From: Hysterangium stoloniferum
Taxonomy: Eukaryota > Basidiomycota > Agaricomycetes > Hysterangiales > Hysterangiaceae
DNA length: 64,000 nt
Assembly: GCA_015178975.1 (NCBI GenBank)
Contig: WHVD01000014.1
Location: forward strand, 372,001-436,000
Reading direction: 5' to 3'
The notes below the pieces were generated by a model. That model had not been told where the DNA came from, did not search any database, and saw only the letters and a list, made by a program, of their open reading frames with translations. How positions within the stretch are numbered: the stretch's first letter is position 1; every line of letters begins with the position of its first letter. Both the position numbers and the translations under genes were made by a program. Shown one piece after another: positions 32,603 through 43,130 of this stretch.

Positions 32603-33866
32603 ATGGCTGCCTTACGACCCACAGTAGGCCTTATTTCAGCTGGAGCAATGGGCTCAGCAGTGGCTCACCGCCTGACATCCAGCGGCTACACCGTCCTCAC
32701 GTCTCTTGCTGGTAGATCTCCCGAGAGCATCGAACGAGCAAGAAATGCAGGCATGCAAGACGTCGAGATCCATGGTGTGTTTGTTGGGCAATTAATATCT
32801 TCCGATTTACTGACCGTGACCGGTAATATTCTATTTGCTTATTCAGAACTCGTCAGACGGGCTCGATATGTATTTTCTATCCTTCCCCCCTCCTCAGCAG
32901 TCGCATTCGCAGCGGAAATTTCCGAAACCATACGTAAACTTCCAGTACCCACTACCTCAAGCCAATTTCCCCCTGATCAGGGCACAGGAGACCGTCCTGC
33001 CACGTCTCCACTGGTCTTCCTAGATTGCAATGCCGTATCACCCGCAACCGTCAAAGAAATTTCACAACTCTTCACCCTAGACACATTCGTCGACGGCTCT
33101 ATCATAGGTGGTCCACCATCAGGGACATATAATCCAAGGTTTTATTTATCTGGAAAGAAGGAGGTGGCGGTAAAATGTGCAGAGATAATGAAGGCAGGTG
33201 GGTTGAGTGTCAATACGATGGAGGCAGGGGTAGGGGAAGCGAGCGCATTGAAGATGGGATATGCCGTAAATACTTCCTTTTCATACTATTTGTTCAATGA
33301 ATTTAGGAATGCTGATTTTACGTGGGACAGGGCATCAATAAAGGTCTAACAGGCCTCACAGCAGCCATGATCCTCGGTAAGCCTAATGACATCCTTTACA
33401 AATAAATCTGCTACCACTTACATATGTTACGACTTACGCCAGCAACACACGCCTCCTCCCCCGCCACCTCCGCTGCTCTAATGCACGAGCTCTCCCAATC
33501 ACAACCATTCGTCTTCGCACGAACAACACGAATGATTCCCGATCTTCTCCCCAAGGCATACCGGTAAGTCTCACTTAAACTTAGCCACAAGAAAAAATCA
33601 CATCGCCTAAACTTCAAAAACTAATTTGTAGCTTTGTTGGCGAGATGGAAGAAATTTCCGAATTCACAGCATCAAGTGGCCTTGGCGGCGCTTCCGATAT
33701 CTGGATGGGATTGGCGCGGTTATTTGAGACGGTTGCTGCATCTGTAAATAAAGGAGAAGCGGCGAGGGAGGAAGAGGCACATAAGGTTTTAAACCGCTTC
33801 GTGCAAGAGTCAAAGGATGTCATTGCGGAGAAGGAGAAGAACGGCGGGAAGCCAAATCCGTTATGA
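32603..33866 (+). CDS. 6-phosphogluconate dehydrogenase-like NAD(P) oxidoreductase (330 aa)
   Basis: Beta-hydroxyacid-dehydrogenase-like protein with an N-terminal NAD(P)-binding Rossmann domain and a DUF1932-type C-terminal helical domain. Exons: 32603-32774, 32847-33265, 33331-33376, 33443-33563, 33632-33866; all four introns are GT-AG, 65-72 nt. The start gives PTVGLISAGAMGSAVAHRL, the dinucleotide-binding loop (residues about 7-24). FLDCNAVSP and FVDGSIIGGPP follow. The substrate Lys of the superfamily lies in ASALKMGYAGINKGLTGL, which forms only after intron 33266-33330 is removed. The C-terminal domain contains FVGEMEEI and GGASDIWMGLARLFE. The length is normal for the family. It probably reduces or oxidises a small hydroxy acid in the cytosol or peroxisome; the substrate is not predictable. 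Intron 1 is a multiple of three without stops, so an unspliced frame is also open. Confidence 0.88.
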
Positions 33867-35232
33867 GGTACAACATGACGATGTTGTTCAGAGAGACGAA
33901 ATCTGAAGGTTGTGCCATGGATTGATCAGCCTGATACCCGAAAGAATTAGAAATTGTGCTATGTGATAGGTGTGTTTGCTTAGTAGCTTGAAATTCGCTT
34001 TACAACCTCGAATAGTCGATTATTAGAGTGAAATCTGTCCCACCCGAATAACATTGCAAAGCAGACCTCCAGGTCGCCAGTAGCATTTTTACCTCCTTGC
34101 CTACCATTGACTCAGCGGTGAAATTAAAGTGCCAGCCCTTCATACTCCAGTCTAATGCAAGTACCCATCCCTAAGTCTGGCAGCTTACACACTAGGGATC
34201 CAAGTGATACCATAGTTCTTCAGCATCTCTCCAATTGACCAGAAAAATTTTGTATATGGCCGCCTCCCAATTTCACTAACAGGTTCGCAATACTTGCGAT
34301 TGACCTTGATGAGTTTTCAAAACCCGAATGACAATAGTGGCAGTTATCTGTTGGTTATCTGGCCATCTTAGCTTTAGAGACATCTTGAAAATACCATGCT
34401 TAAGCTAGCAAAGAACTGCACCATCTGTGAGCCAAAGTCATCGACAACCCATGCCACATACCGCTCATCCGATCAAACTGGCTAGTTATCTGAGTGCCAT
34501 ATTCCTCTGAGTACATCGTACAGGTTTTGGGGACAATGTTTCCACGTCTGAGAGTAGATGGAAGTCTCAGAGTATCGAGTATAAGATCCTTAGAATTATA
34601 ATTACTACCTCACCGTATCAAATCAAACTAAAAATTCTAAATCTGATTACAACACTCCTGATCTATGATAACGAGTTGGCCTCAGTTCCTGTGCGAGCGC
34701 CACGACCGTGCTGATTTCGAGACGTTTGCGTTCTAATTGCGAAAGGAGAGTTCTCGTCACGAACTCAAAGGAAGTGTGATGGTTCTTGCCAGCTGTAGTG
34801 GATTGAGTAAATTCCAGATTAAGGTCAACAAAATACCCCCAGGAGCACTGCATAATCTACAGAAAGAGACTGCCAATGTTATGATTGGAAACATGACAGG
34901 TCTACCGCTGAGGCAAGTTTTTAACGCTATAACAGCTTTACTCTTAATACAACAGAATACTTATTAGGAAACGAGTCTTGAAGAACTAAACACGCGAACA
35001 AAATGAAACAACGTGTCTCGAAATGACACAATATCTTTGTTCCGGTTTGAATCTCCTCCTTAATGTACTTTTATATTATATACCACGTGTATAGTTAGTA
35101 AATCTCTCAGCGATCTTTAACCGCTGAGAGTAAGTGATTTGATTATAACCCCAATCCGAAGTAAAAGTTATCTCATGTATGTAGTATTCAAGTCGTCTTT
35201 AATGCTTCTGTATTTGTGGCGGCTATGAGCAA
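33867..35232. other. No confident gene
   Basis: A minus-strand open stretch at 34647-34853 ends in TSFEFVTRTLLSQLERKRLE and ISTVVALAQELRPTRYHRSG. It looks coding in composition, but neither its family nor its exons could be worked out. Possibly a gene remnant. The rest is spacer. Confidence 0.3.
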
Positions 35233-35239
35233 TATAAAA
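35233..35239 (+). promoter_or_regulatory. TATA box of the RGS gene
   Basis: TATAAAA 45-51 bp before the ATG at 35284. Confidence 0.5.
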
Positions 35240-35283
35240 GGCTCTGTTCCTTCCAGTACTAGTTAGGCGGCAGTTGGAAGCAG

Positions 35284-37509
35284 ATGGCAGTGCACGCATC
35301 TCATTTGCCTTCGGCTGGTGACACTCACTCTCACGTCCCCCCTCTGGACCACCAGATCGCGACCTCAGAATTAACTGAAATTTCCATAATAACAAGAAAA
35401 AATTCCTTCAAAGCCTTTCCATCATTTTCGTCTGCAGATACTGTCTCCCATGGTATGCCATTAAAATGTTCCATATCGGACCCATACTGCCTGACTCAGA
35501 AACCCAATGTGATTGGTAGAAGAACTTCCACCATAGCATTATTAATAAGCTGGAGACAGCAGCGGATGGTCGACCATTTCTCAAGGTATGTACATAGACA
35601 CATACTATTAGTTTATACCCTGGAGACTCACACACTGGATAGAATACTCTAGATTTATTTGGGACTCTATTCACCTCGCTAGAATTATGGCCACACAGCA
35701 GGGTGTCTAAGACATTCCCATACTCATTTACCACGTAAGGATAACTTTTGACCACTTTCAAGCTAGTAGAACTAACTTCCTCCACCATGTAGCGACGAGG
35801 CCACTGCCAAGCTTGCTTCGTTGAGATTCTCTCAGTTCAGTTGTTCTCCTGGCCCCAATAATCATGCCCATATTACCTGCTGGGGTGAAGTGAATACATT
35901 CTGTCTGGTTCGCCAAGCAGCGTATGAGACGCTACAGCATTTCATGGACGCGCGGCTTATCGAGAACGCCGTCACTCCCACTTTGGAAAAGATCGAGATG
36001 CCAAACGGGCTATACACCGTTACACCAAAAGGGCTACATATTATCGAGAGGTTCATTACCAACAAATGTCTCAGTGAACATCAACTACTCGCGGTATTTG
36101 CGAGCAACCCTGTTTGTACAACCTTGCTGCACGTCAAGCGGGACGAAACCGACAAGCTTGACATGTCACTATCAATGGTCATTAAAATCTTCCGCCGTTT
36201 TGTAGGCCAACACCACGTTCCTGCTAAGACTAAAGAAGCACCCAAATCCATCCTACAGTATATTGAATACTCTGAAATGTGCCCTCTGACAAGTTTCCAG
36301 AAACGTACGCATACAGGCCAGCAACGACTCTACCAGCACTGTTTTTCTGCCGTAGCAGCGGTTAAATGGCTCTGTGACTTCGTTTCATTTGTGGGATATA
36401 ATGAGGCTGCAGAGATAGCCGCACACTTTGAGCGGTACGGACTTATCAAACTGGTCAGCGACATGAACGTGGACCAAAGCTCAGCGATAATGTACTCAGT
36501 GGGCAGTTTGGAAGATGATAGCAGCATGATGGTAGAAGTATGTGCATAATTATTCGGGTTTTTCTTTCTGCATTGTTAGTGTAGCTCATCTGTGAATTAT
36601 ATAGGCGAAAGGCGAATTTAAGCTCGCAAATGAGGCTATCTACTGTATCACCCTCCGTGGGCGGAAGAACTCAGATTGGAATCGTCTCGCACCGCCCCGA
36701 GTCGGCTCAGTCACTTCTACATCCAGCAGTATTACCCATGAAAAGCCAAACGTCGACAGCAACGATAAATTTGATCATCTACAGTATATTCTTGCTCACA
36801 CAGCACGACATCCTCATTTCATTGAGTATTTGAAACTCAGTTTCTGTGATGAATATTATTTGTTCTGGGCTGAGGTGAACGACCTCAAAACCAAATTCAC
36901 CCAGTCCTCTCATGTCACTGTGCCTCACAACTCCGACATAACAGACGTGATGGAATCGGAATTGAAAAAACGTCATCGATATTTGACCCAGATAGTAAGT
37001 AGGATATATAGCACGTACCTTGCGCCTTCTTCGCAAAGTGAGTTGATCATCGACCATACGCTGCGGAACAAAGTTATTCAATTCGTAAGTGCTGCTAAAC
37101 AAGTAGGGGCTTGATTGGTAGATTAATTTTAATCGTGTCAGGGGTATACACATATGCTATTTCTCTCCTCGAGAAAGATTAGTATTAGTAAACTTCGTAC
37201 AATCATGGAGCTTTACGAGGAGATTCAAGCAAACATTTTTCAATTATTGGCAACTGACATAGTTCCCGAAGTAGGTGGATAAGCATCTACTTTGACATAC
37301 CTTCGTGATACTCTAATTCATGATTTCTCCAGTTCATCAAAACCTCACATTTTTTAGCCCTGAAGCAATGTGTTGAGGATGAGATGTTAGAAATTGGGAA
37401 CGTACCAACCGTCCAAAGTTGGCATGACGATTCCGGGGTTGACCAGTCGTTGTATGCGACCATCTATAAGAAGGTGATCCACCCAAAGAACAGCAACTCC
37501 CATAGTTGA
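35284..37509 (+). CDS. RGS protein, Sst2/FlbA/Thn1 family (about 615 aa)
   Basis: GTPase-activating regulator of heterotrimeric G-protein alpha subunits; in fungi this family controls pheromone response and hyphal or asexual development. Model: 35284-35442, 35520-35585, 35643-35734, 35793-36537, 36605-37084, 37142-37270, 37333-37509. The first intron is uncertain: donor GTCTCC at 35443 keeps the frame, but CATG/GTATGC at 35453 with an acceptor at 35552 also does. Typical blocks: ADGRPFLK, then DLFGTLFTSLELWPH and FTTDEATAKLASLRFSQF, and QHFMDARLIENA (first DEP region). NEAIYCITLRGRKNSDW closes the second. The RGS domain follows: LQYILAHTARHPHFIEYLKL, SFCDEYYLFWAEVNDL, TIMELYEEIQANIFQLLATD and FIKTSHFLAL. 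Length is normal. A weak first donor is the only oddity. The call rests on collinearity with the DEP-DEP-RGS layout. Confidence 0.88.
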
Positions 37510-38872
37510 TGTACGTGGCCATTTTCGTCCAAAGTGCATCAACCCTCGAAGATCTAGATCTAAGAATCTTGTTTAGTATATCCTTCCACTCGCTGCCGTT
37601 CGAGTTGCTGTTCCGATTCAAGTTGGACACTGGAAGACTTATGGCAAGTCAATGACTAGGGACCTAAAAAATATTATACATAATCAAAATAACCACCTTA
37701 AAGAATCAAAAACGAACTGCAGATCTCATTTATATAGTCACCTGATGTTTGTTGGGCAAGTTAACTTGCATTTCTGAACCAACGCCTCGTCATGGAAGTG
37801 TGTGATTATCGGAGATTTTTGTGAACATGCTTTTACGTCTAACATTGTGCTCCAATGACCACATTGGAAATTAGAATCAGTAACAATATCCAGTTGATAT
37901 ACAACGTGTGGTGTTCCTTGATATCAATCTCGATCACGTATGTGTTGACGTACTCGCATGTTGACATGTTTGCTTAAATGCACTACGAAAGTCATACTAC
38001 TAGGTGTAGGAAATATGCTGACTACCAGTGGCGTATTAATACTTCTAGTTGATTACACTGAAAACGAGAAACACCCAGCTATGTAAGAGTGTTCTGAATC
38101 GCATATAAACTCGTTAGATGGAGGGTGACCACTGTAGTATCGATGAAGCTCATCCTTTAATAATTGGGGATAAACAAGAGACGAAAGTGCACAGCAGCAT
38201 GTTAAACATTAACTGTATTAGTAAAACAAGTTTCAAAGCTGCAATTTTGGTTTTCGTGCACTCTGTTAGAATTGGTGGTGAAAGCACCCTTTTCCTAGGG
38301 GCGGTTCATACCAGAACCAGTGTACACCTAAACTAGCACCGAACCTATCATGTCAGAAGGTGATTCACTAGCTGACACATTGATTGACAAACAAGTACTA
38401 TTATTACAAGTCTATTACCCCTTGTAGATTGTGTATTACAATAAGTCAACTCATACTATTTTTAATACACTCCGCGCAGCGAAACCTGCGGCAACAAACC
38501 CAAACGAACCGGTGTAACAGAACTCCGCTACGTGATAATGGCAACGACTCCGAAAGTACCTTCGGTTCTCACGTTGTCTAATTTTGCCCTAATGGAACGG
38601 ACTTTCGTCAATTGCGATCGACCAACTTTTTGCAGGAAAGTATGTGCAATATATGTGAAATTTGCCACTTTTCCGGGGTATGGTCCGTCTTACTACAGAA
38701 CCTTGAAATTACTCACAAGTCACAAACACAGTGTGAACCCTACATTAGGAAAATGGAACGGCCGGCTATAGTGTGACCGACCGATCAACAATGCTGGCTG
38801 CGGCATGCCGTGGCCACTACCGCCCTCCCAAATTAAAATCTGCTTTTCAAGTCCAACCTCTATGGATCTTCC
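37510..38872. other. No gene seen; R1 repeat copy at 38349-38472
   Basis: 38349-38472 matches 6944-7060 (GGTGATTCACTAGCTGACAC through ACTCATACTATTTTTAATA). The open frame 38532-38771 has no family resemblance and is not called. Confidence 0.5.
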
Positions 38873-38880
38873 TATATAAA
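38873..38880 (+). promoter_or_regulatory. TATA box of the MFS gene
   Basis: TATATAAA 48-55 bp before the ATG at 38928. Confidence 0.55.
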
Positions 38881-38927
38881 GTCTCCAACTACGACATCCT
38901 ACCCGCTGTCGTCTACTACTAGTAGCT

Positions 38928-41059
38928 ATGCACGGCAATGCTCACTCGCAGGCTCAGACCAATACTCCAACGGAATTATCGCCCCTACTTGCCATTACAC
39001 ACGATGCCAGTGCTGCTGACTCAAACTCTTTAAAGAAACCCTTCAGACTCCCACACACTTATCTTATAATCCCCGCACTGTTTGGACTGCGCCTTACTGG
39101 TATTATCTTACTTTATTCCCATTGCCCACTTTTGTATTGATTGGTATAACACAATACAGACATAGTCTCACCTGCAACGCTGGTTATCGTTAGGCAACTA
39201 GTCTGTCATTGGTGGTACACCGTGAATGATCCGAATGGTCTCCCAAGTGATGGAAGCAACCCCACTGAACAACAGTGTTCAATACCAGGGGTCAATAAAG
39301 CGTTTTCTGTTGCTATTACTATTGCTACAGTATTGGGTGGCATTGGAGGTACACCTTCTTTTAACTCTTATTATTCTTACTACAAATTCACCAATAACTT
39401 ATTATTATTCAGACCTCGTCACCTCCGGCATTGCGGCTCACTTCGCAATGCTGTATGGTCGAAAGGCTGTATTGCAAGTCTTTGTATCGATAAATATTGT
39501 CGGAACCGTGTGCTTTCTTTCAGCAGCACACATCAGCAACATTCTCTTGCAGATTTACTTATTAATAGCCCATTTGGTTTTCAGCGTCTCAAGTTCAATT
39601 TCAGTAACAACATTAGTGTGTAATATGTACATCGTGGACACCACCGAACAAACACAGAGGTCGGTTCGAATAAACCTTACACACACACATATATATATAA
39701 ATTTCCAAACTCTAGGACATCCATGTTGAGCTTTGTAAATGGCCTGGGTCTTCTCGCTACAGTGCCGAGCTATTGGCTGGGAGGGGTCGTATCTCAAAAT
39801 GTAGGCGATATCGTGCCGTTCTGGATTAAGTTAGCAATCCTCCTCGCCGTCAGCGTATATGTCGTCTTTGTATTACCGGAGTCGTTCTCCATAGATAAAC
39901 AGAAGGCTGCGCGACTAGAAGCAATCTCACATCGTAGAACCACTTCCGACTCAACCATACCAATAATACGAAGGATAATTAATCCTCTAATACCCATCGT
40001 CGAACCCCTCCAGTTTCTCAAACCGACGCGAAACCCTCAAACTGGACGACTTAATATGCGTCTTCTCGCCATCTCATTATCTCATTTAATAACATCCATG
40101 GGATCACTATATCTACCTACTGCTGCCGTACTTTATGCCACTCTTTACTTTGATTTCAAGTCAGACGACGTGAGTCGTGATATTTCTAACGGCCAAGCTA
40201 TACTGATTGACTTTCTGCCGCTTGGTGTCCATGTAGATTGGTCTAACATTGAGTGGACTAACGTTATCCTACGTCATCTGGATGTCTCTCATTTTCCCTT
40301 TCACGGCTCGGTTTATCCAGCCATTGTATATCAGATATCACCTGCAAAAGGCAACTTCTACACAGCGATTAATTGACCCACATGCTGAAAAAGTATCTGC
40401 TACATTACGTCTTGACCTATACATTGCCCTCGCATCCACAACTCTCTGGACTTTGAGTGTCATTGGGATAGGACTATCAAGGTCGAAAGTAACCATGCTC
40501 ACTGGCGAGTGTCATATTTTCGCTAGTTCCATATTTTATTCAATTGACCGTTTCAGCTTTATTCCTATTTGCCACAGGCGGTGCTCATGATCCGAGTGTG
40601 AAGGCTATGGCTGTGGGATCGGTGGACCCACTCCATAACGGTAAGAAATGTTTTAAACGGCAACGAAAATTGAAGCTGACCTTTCGTTCAACGTGTTAGC
40701 TCAAATACTGTCAGCACTTGCAATTGTCCTCGCAATAGGTACTATACTTGGGCCACTGACGATCGGAAGTATACAGAGCGCGTTAGTGACCTTACTGTTT
40801 ATTACTTATAATCATCTCACTGTCCTTCTGCGTTAGGGCGATCGCTACTCAGCCACAGCTCGCGTTCTATGTTAGCGCTGTACGTACAGTTTCATACCGA
40901 TACCGTATGTTCTGTTGGAATAATGTGCTGATCCCCTTCCCCTTGGTGTAGGCTTTTATATTTATCGGTGGACTATTCTTATTCCTTGTTCGGGATTCTG
41001 ACCAATACATACCACCACCACCAGTCAGTATACCAGCAGATAGTGACAATGACCTATAA
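38928..41059 (+). CDS. MFS transporter (548 aa)
   Basis: Major facilitator superfamily drug/proton-antiporter-like transporter of the plasma or organelle membrane. Nine exons: 38928-39099, 39160-39348, 39413-39659, 39716-40169, 40237-40504, 40557-40640, 40700-40781, 40837-40879, 40952-41059; together 549 codons. The N-terminus (PTELSPLL) and first helix are followed by a loop with QQCSIPGVNKAF. The conserved loop between helices 2 and 3 reads GIAAHFAMLYGRKAVLQV (G-x-x-x-D/A-x-x-G-R-K type). A charged central loop (DKQKAARLEAISHRR) precedes helices 7-12, ending FIFIGGLFLFLVR and an acidic tail. Intron 5 (40505-40556) starts with GC instead of GT, the only donor that keeps the frame. Similar to basidiomycete MFS proteins annotated as tetracycline-transporter-like; the substrate is unknown. 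It lies 1.4 kb from the RGS gene on the same strand, without sign of co-regulation. Confidence 0.87.
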
Positions 41060-41520
41060 TATAGCGCCTTCCGACCGGCTTGCCATGTATCGTACTGTTC
41101 TTTTTTTTTGTTCTATCGGAGCACAATGAAAGTCCTGCCATACCTTTTTAGATCTAAGAGAAAATGGCTTGGGACTGTTTTGAAGTCGAGAATATAGCCT
41201 AGACATATTGTGGCCATAAGTAATAGACACAAAGGGCGAGAAGCTCCAAGTGAGGTGTGTGATCCTGTTACCGCCTCAAGGCCTCAGCTCTATGTTAGTA
41301 ATCAAGTCTTCGCATAAACCAAAATCGGAATCAAACCTACAATGACGAGTATATGCGCATATATTGAGGTGCCGTTAGGAGGGGAGGAACTCCTAATTGC
41401 GAATTTCTCCTTAATGATGCAATCGACTAGAAACTTCGAGTGTCTAAATTTCCCCTATTTATTCTCCTAATATCTCTCCTAAAACAATTAGAAATTAGAT
41501 AAAAAGTCGCGATATTTCGC
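41060..41520. other. Spacer, no gene seen
   Basis: 3' flank of the MFS gene; nothing recognised. Confidence 0.4.
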
Positions 41521-41565
41521 CATATACCTCAGTGGAGTTTACTCATTCACTCACTGAGGTATATG
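41521..41565. repeat. Perfect 14-bp hairpin
   Basis: CATATACCTCAGTG at 41521-41534 and its exact complement CACTGAGGTATATG at 41552-41565 enclose a 17-base loop. The loop plus right arm shares GGAGTTTACTCATTCACTCA with the sequence at 41641-41660, just before the Copia remnant. Confidence 0.7.
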
Positions 41566-41636
41566 CACAATCATTCATTATTATTCTATTACTCATTAAA
41601 ATATCTTGTAGCTTCATAAACAGGTACTATAATACA

Positions 41637-43130
41637 TAGTGGAGTTTACTCATTCACTCACTGAGCTTCGTAAACAGACTCTACCCTTTCGAAATCTTGT
41701 CTACTACTCAACAGGTTATGGGCCCCGCTATAGTCACACTCGAGAAACTCGCCGATAATGGCAAAAATTGGATTGCTTGGAAAAGCCGAATATTATCCAT
41801 ATTGGAATCAGGTGTCCTGTTGAAACACATCGACGGAAGTGCACAGCGCCCCCCAGATCCTACAATATATGTTGCAGGAACTGTATTAACAAATGATCAG
41901 CTAGATATTAGAGACAAGCAAGAGAAACATTTGGATCGTTACCTCGCATGTGAAGGACGAGTCAAAGCTCAGATATTCCTATCTGTTGGCCCTTCTCTTA
42001 TGCTCAGTCTTCAAAGACTCGGCACAGCAAGAGAAGTATGGCAGGCCGTTTGCCAGGAATTTGAGTCGAAGCCGAAAATGGCTCAAGTTGATTTGCAGCG
42101 CATTCTGCGCGCTCTAAAGTGCAAAGAAGGGGAAGATGTGCATTCCCACCTTGACACCCTGCTCGAAATGCATCAATGATTAGCAGGCATGGGAATGAAG
42201 GTAGAAGATACCAATTTCTTCAATATCATGTTGAGTTCACTCCCGGACTCTTACAACATCATGATGAACACAGTAATGACTTCTGCAACAGCCACTGGAA
42301 CTGTTTTAACTCCAACAAGTCTAATAACAATGATCAAAGCCGAATATGAGCGTAGAAAATCAAAAAAAGCCCCAAACTCAACTAATAACAACAATCAAGC
42401 CCTCCTAGTTAATACTAAGGGCCAGCGACAAAGTACAGGTCCTAGCAATTACTCCTGGAACTCGAGAAACACCTCCACAACTCAAAATCGAAACCTGACA
42501 TGCTTCAATCCGAATTGCAGATGGATCGGGCACGTCATAGCCGATTGTTGGGCTAAAGGTGGTGGTAAGGAGGGGCAAGGACCAAGATATATGTGCGGAA
42601 ATTCAAGGCGCAATAGCACAAATCAAAGGGGATACAATACAGGCAATAACAGGAATGCAAACATCGCAAATGAAGAGTCATACGCATTCGCTAGCTCACT
42701 AAATACGGGGATTTTAACAAATGACGAAATTAGCAATAATGGTACAAAAATCATCGAAGTATGGGACTCTGGGGCCAATTCTCATATGTCCCCATATCTA
42801 AGCTTATTCTCAAGCTTCAAACAATAGACCCACCTCGGAAAATTTGTGCCACAGATAAGACAGAGTTCTTAGCCACAGGAATTGGCAATATGTGCATACA
42901 AGTGCAAAACGGCAGCAAGCCCACTAACATCACATTACAAAATGTGTTGTACTCACCTGAATTAGCTTTTACTTTAGTGTCCATCGCATGTTGCGATAAA
43001 AAGGGATTCTCATGCACATTCGGCGATGGAAAATGCACCCTTCGAAATCCGGAGGGAGGTATATGTACTCATTCACTCACTGAGCTTCGTAAACAGACTC
43101 TACCCTTTCGAAATCTTGTCTACTACTTAA
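41637..43130 (+). mobile_element. Ty1/Copia-type remnant: gag and start of protease
   Basis: The region 41697-43060 carries a Copia-type gag: N-terminal NWIAWKSRILSIL, a central domain with MLSSLPDSYNIMMNTV, and a zinc-knuckle-like motif starting CFNPNCRWIGHVIADC. The start of an aspartic protease follows (VWDSGANSHMSPYLSLF) with the downstream block ITLQNVLYSPELAFTLVS. Integrase, reverse transcriptase and RNase H are not seen, so the element is truncated, and it has a few breaks in its frame. A direct repeat of about 60 bp, containing ACTCATTCACTCACTGAGCT, lies at each side (about 41647-41708 and 43065-43127). The repeat overlaps the start of gag, so it is probably a rearranged 5' end rather than an LTR pair. 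Age moderate; long frames are still readable. Confidence 0.82.

Noticed and set aside
35860-35925. Possible extra intron in the RGS gene (GTGAAGTG...CCAAG)
   Set aside because: It would be only about 33 nt and removal does not improve the match to the DEP region; the frame is open without it.
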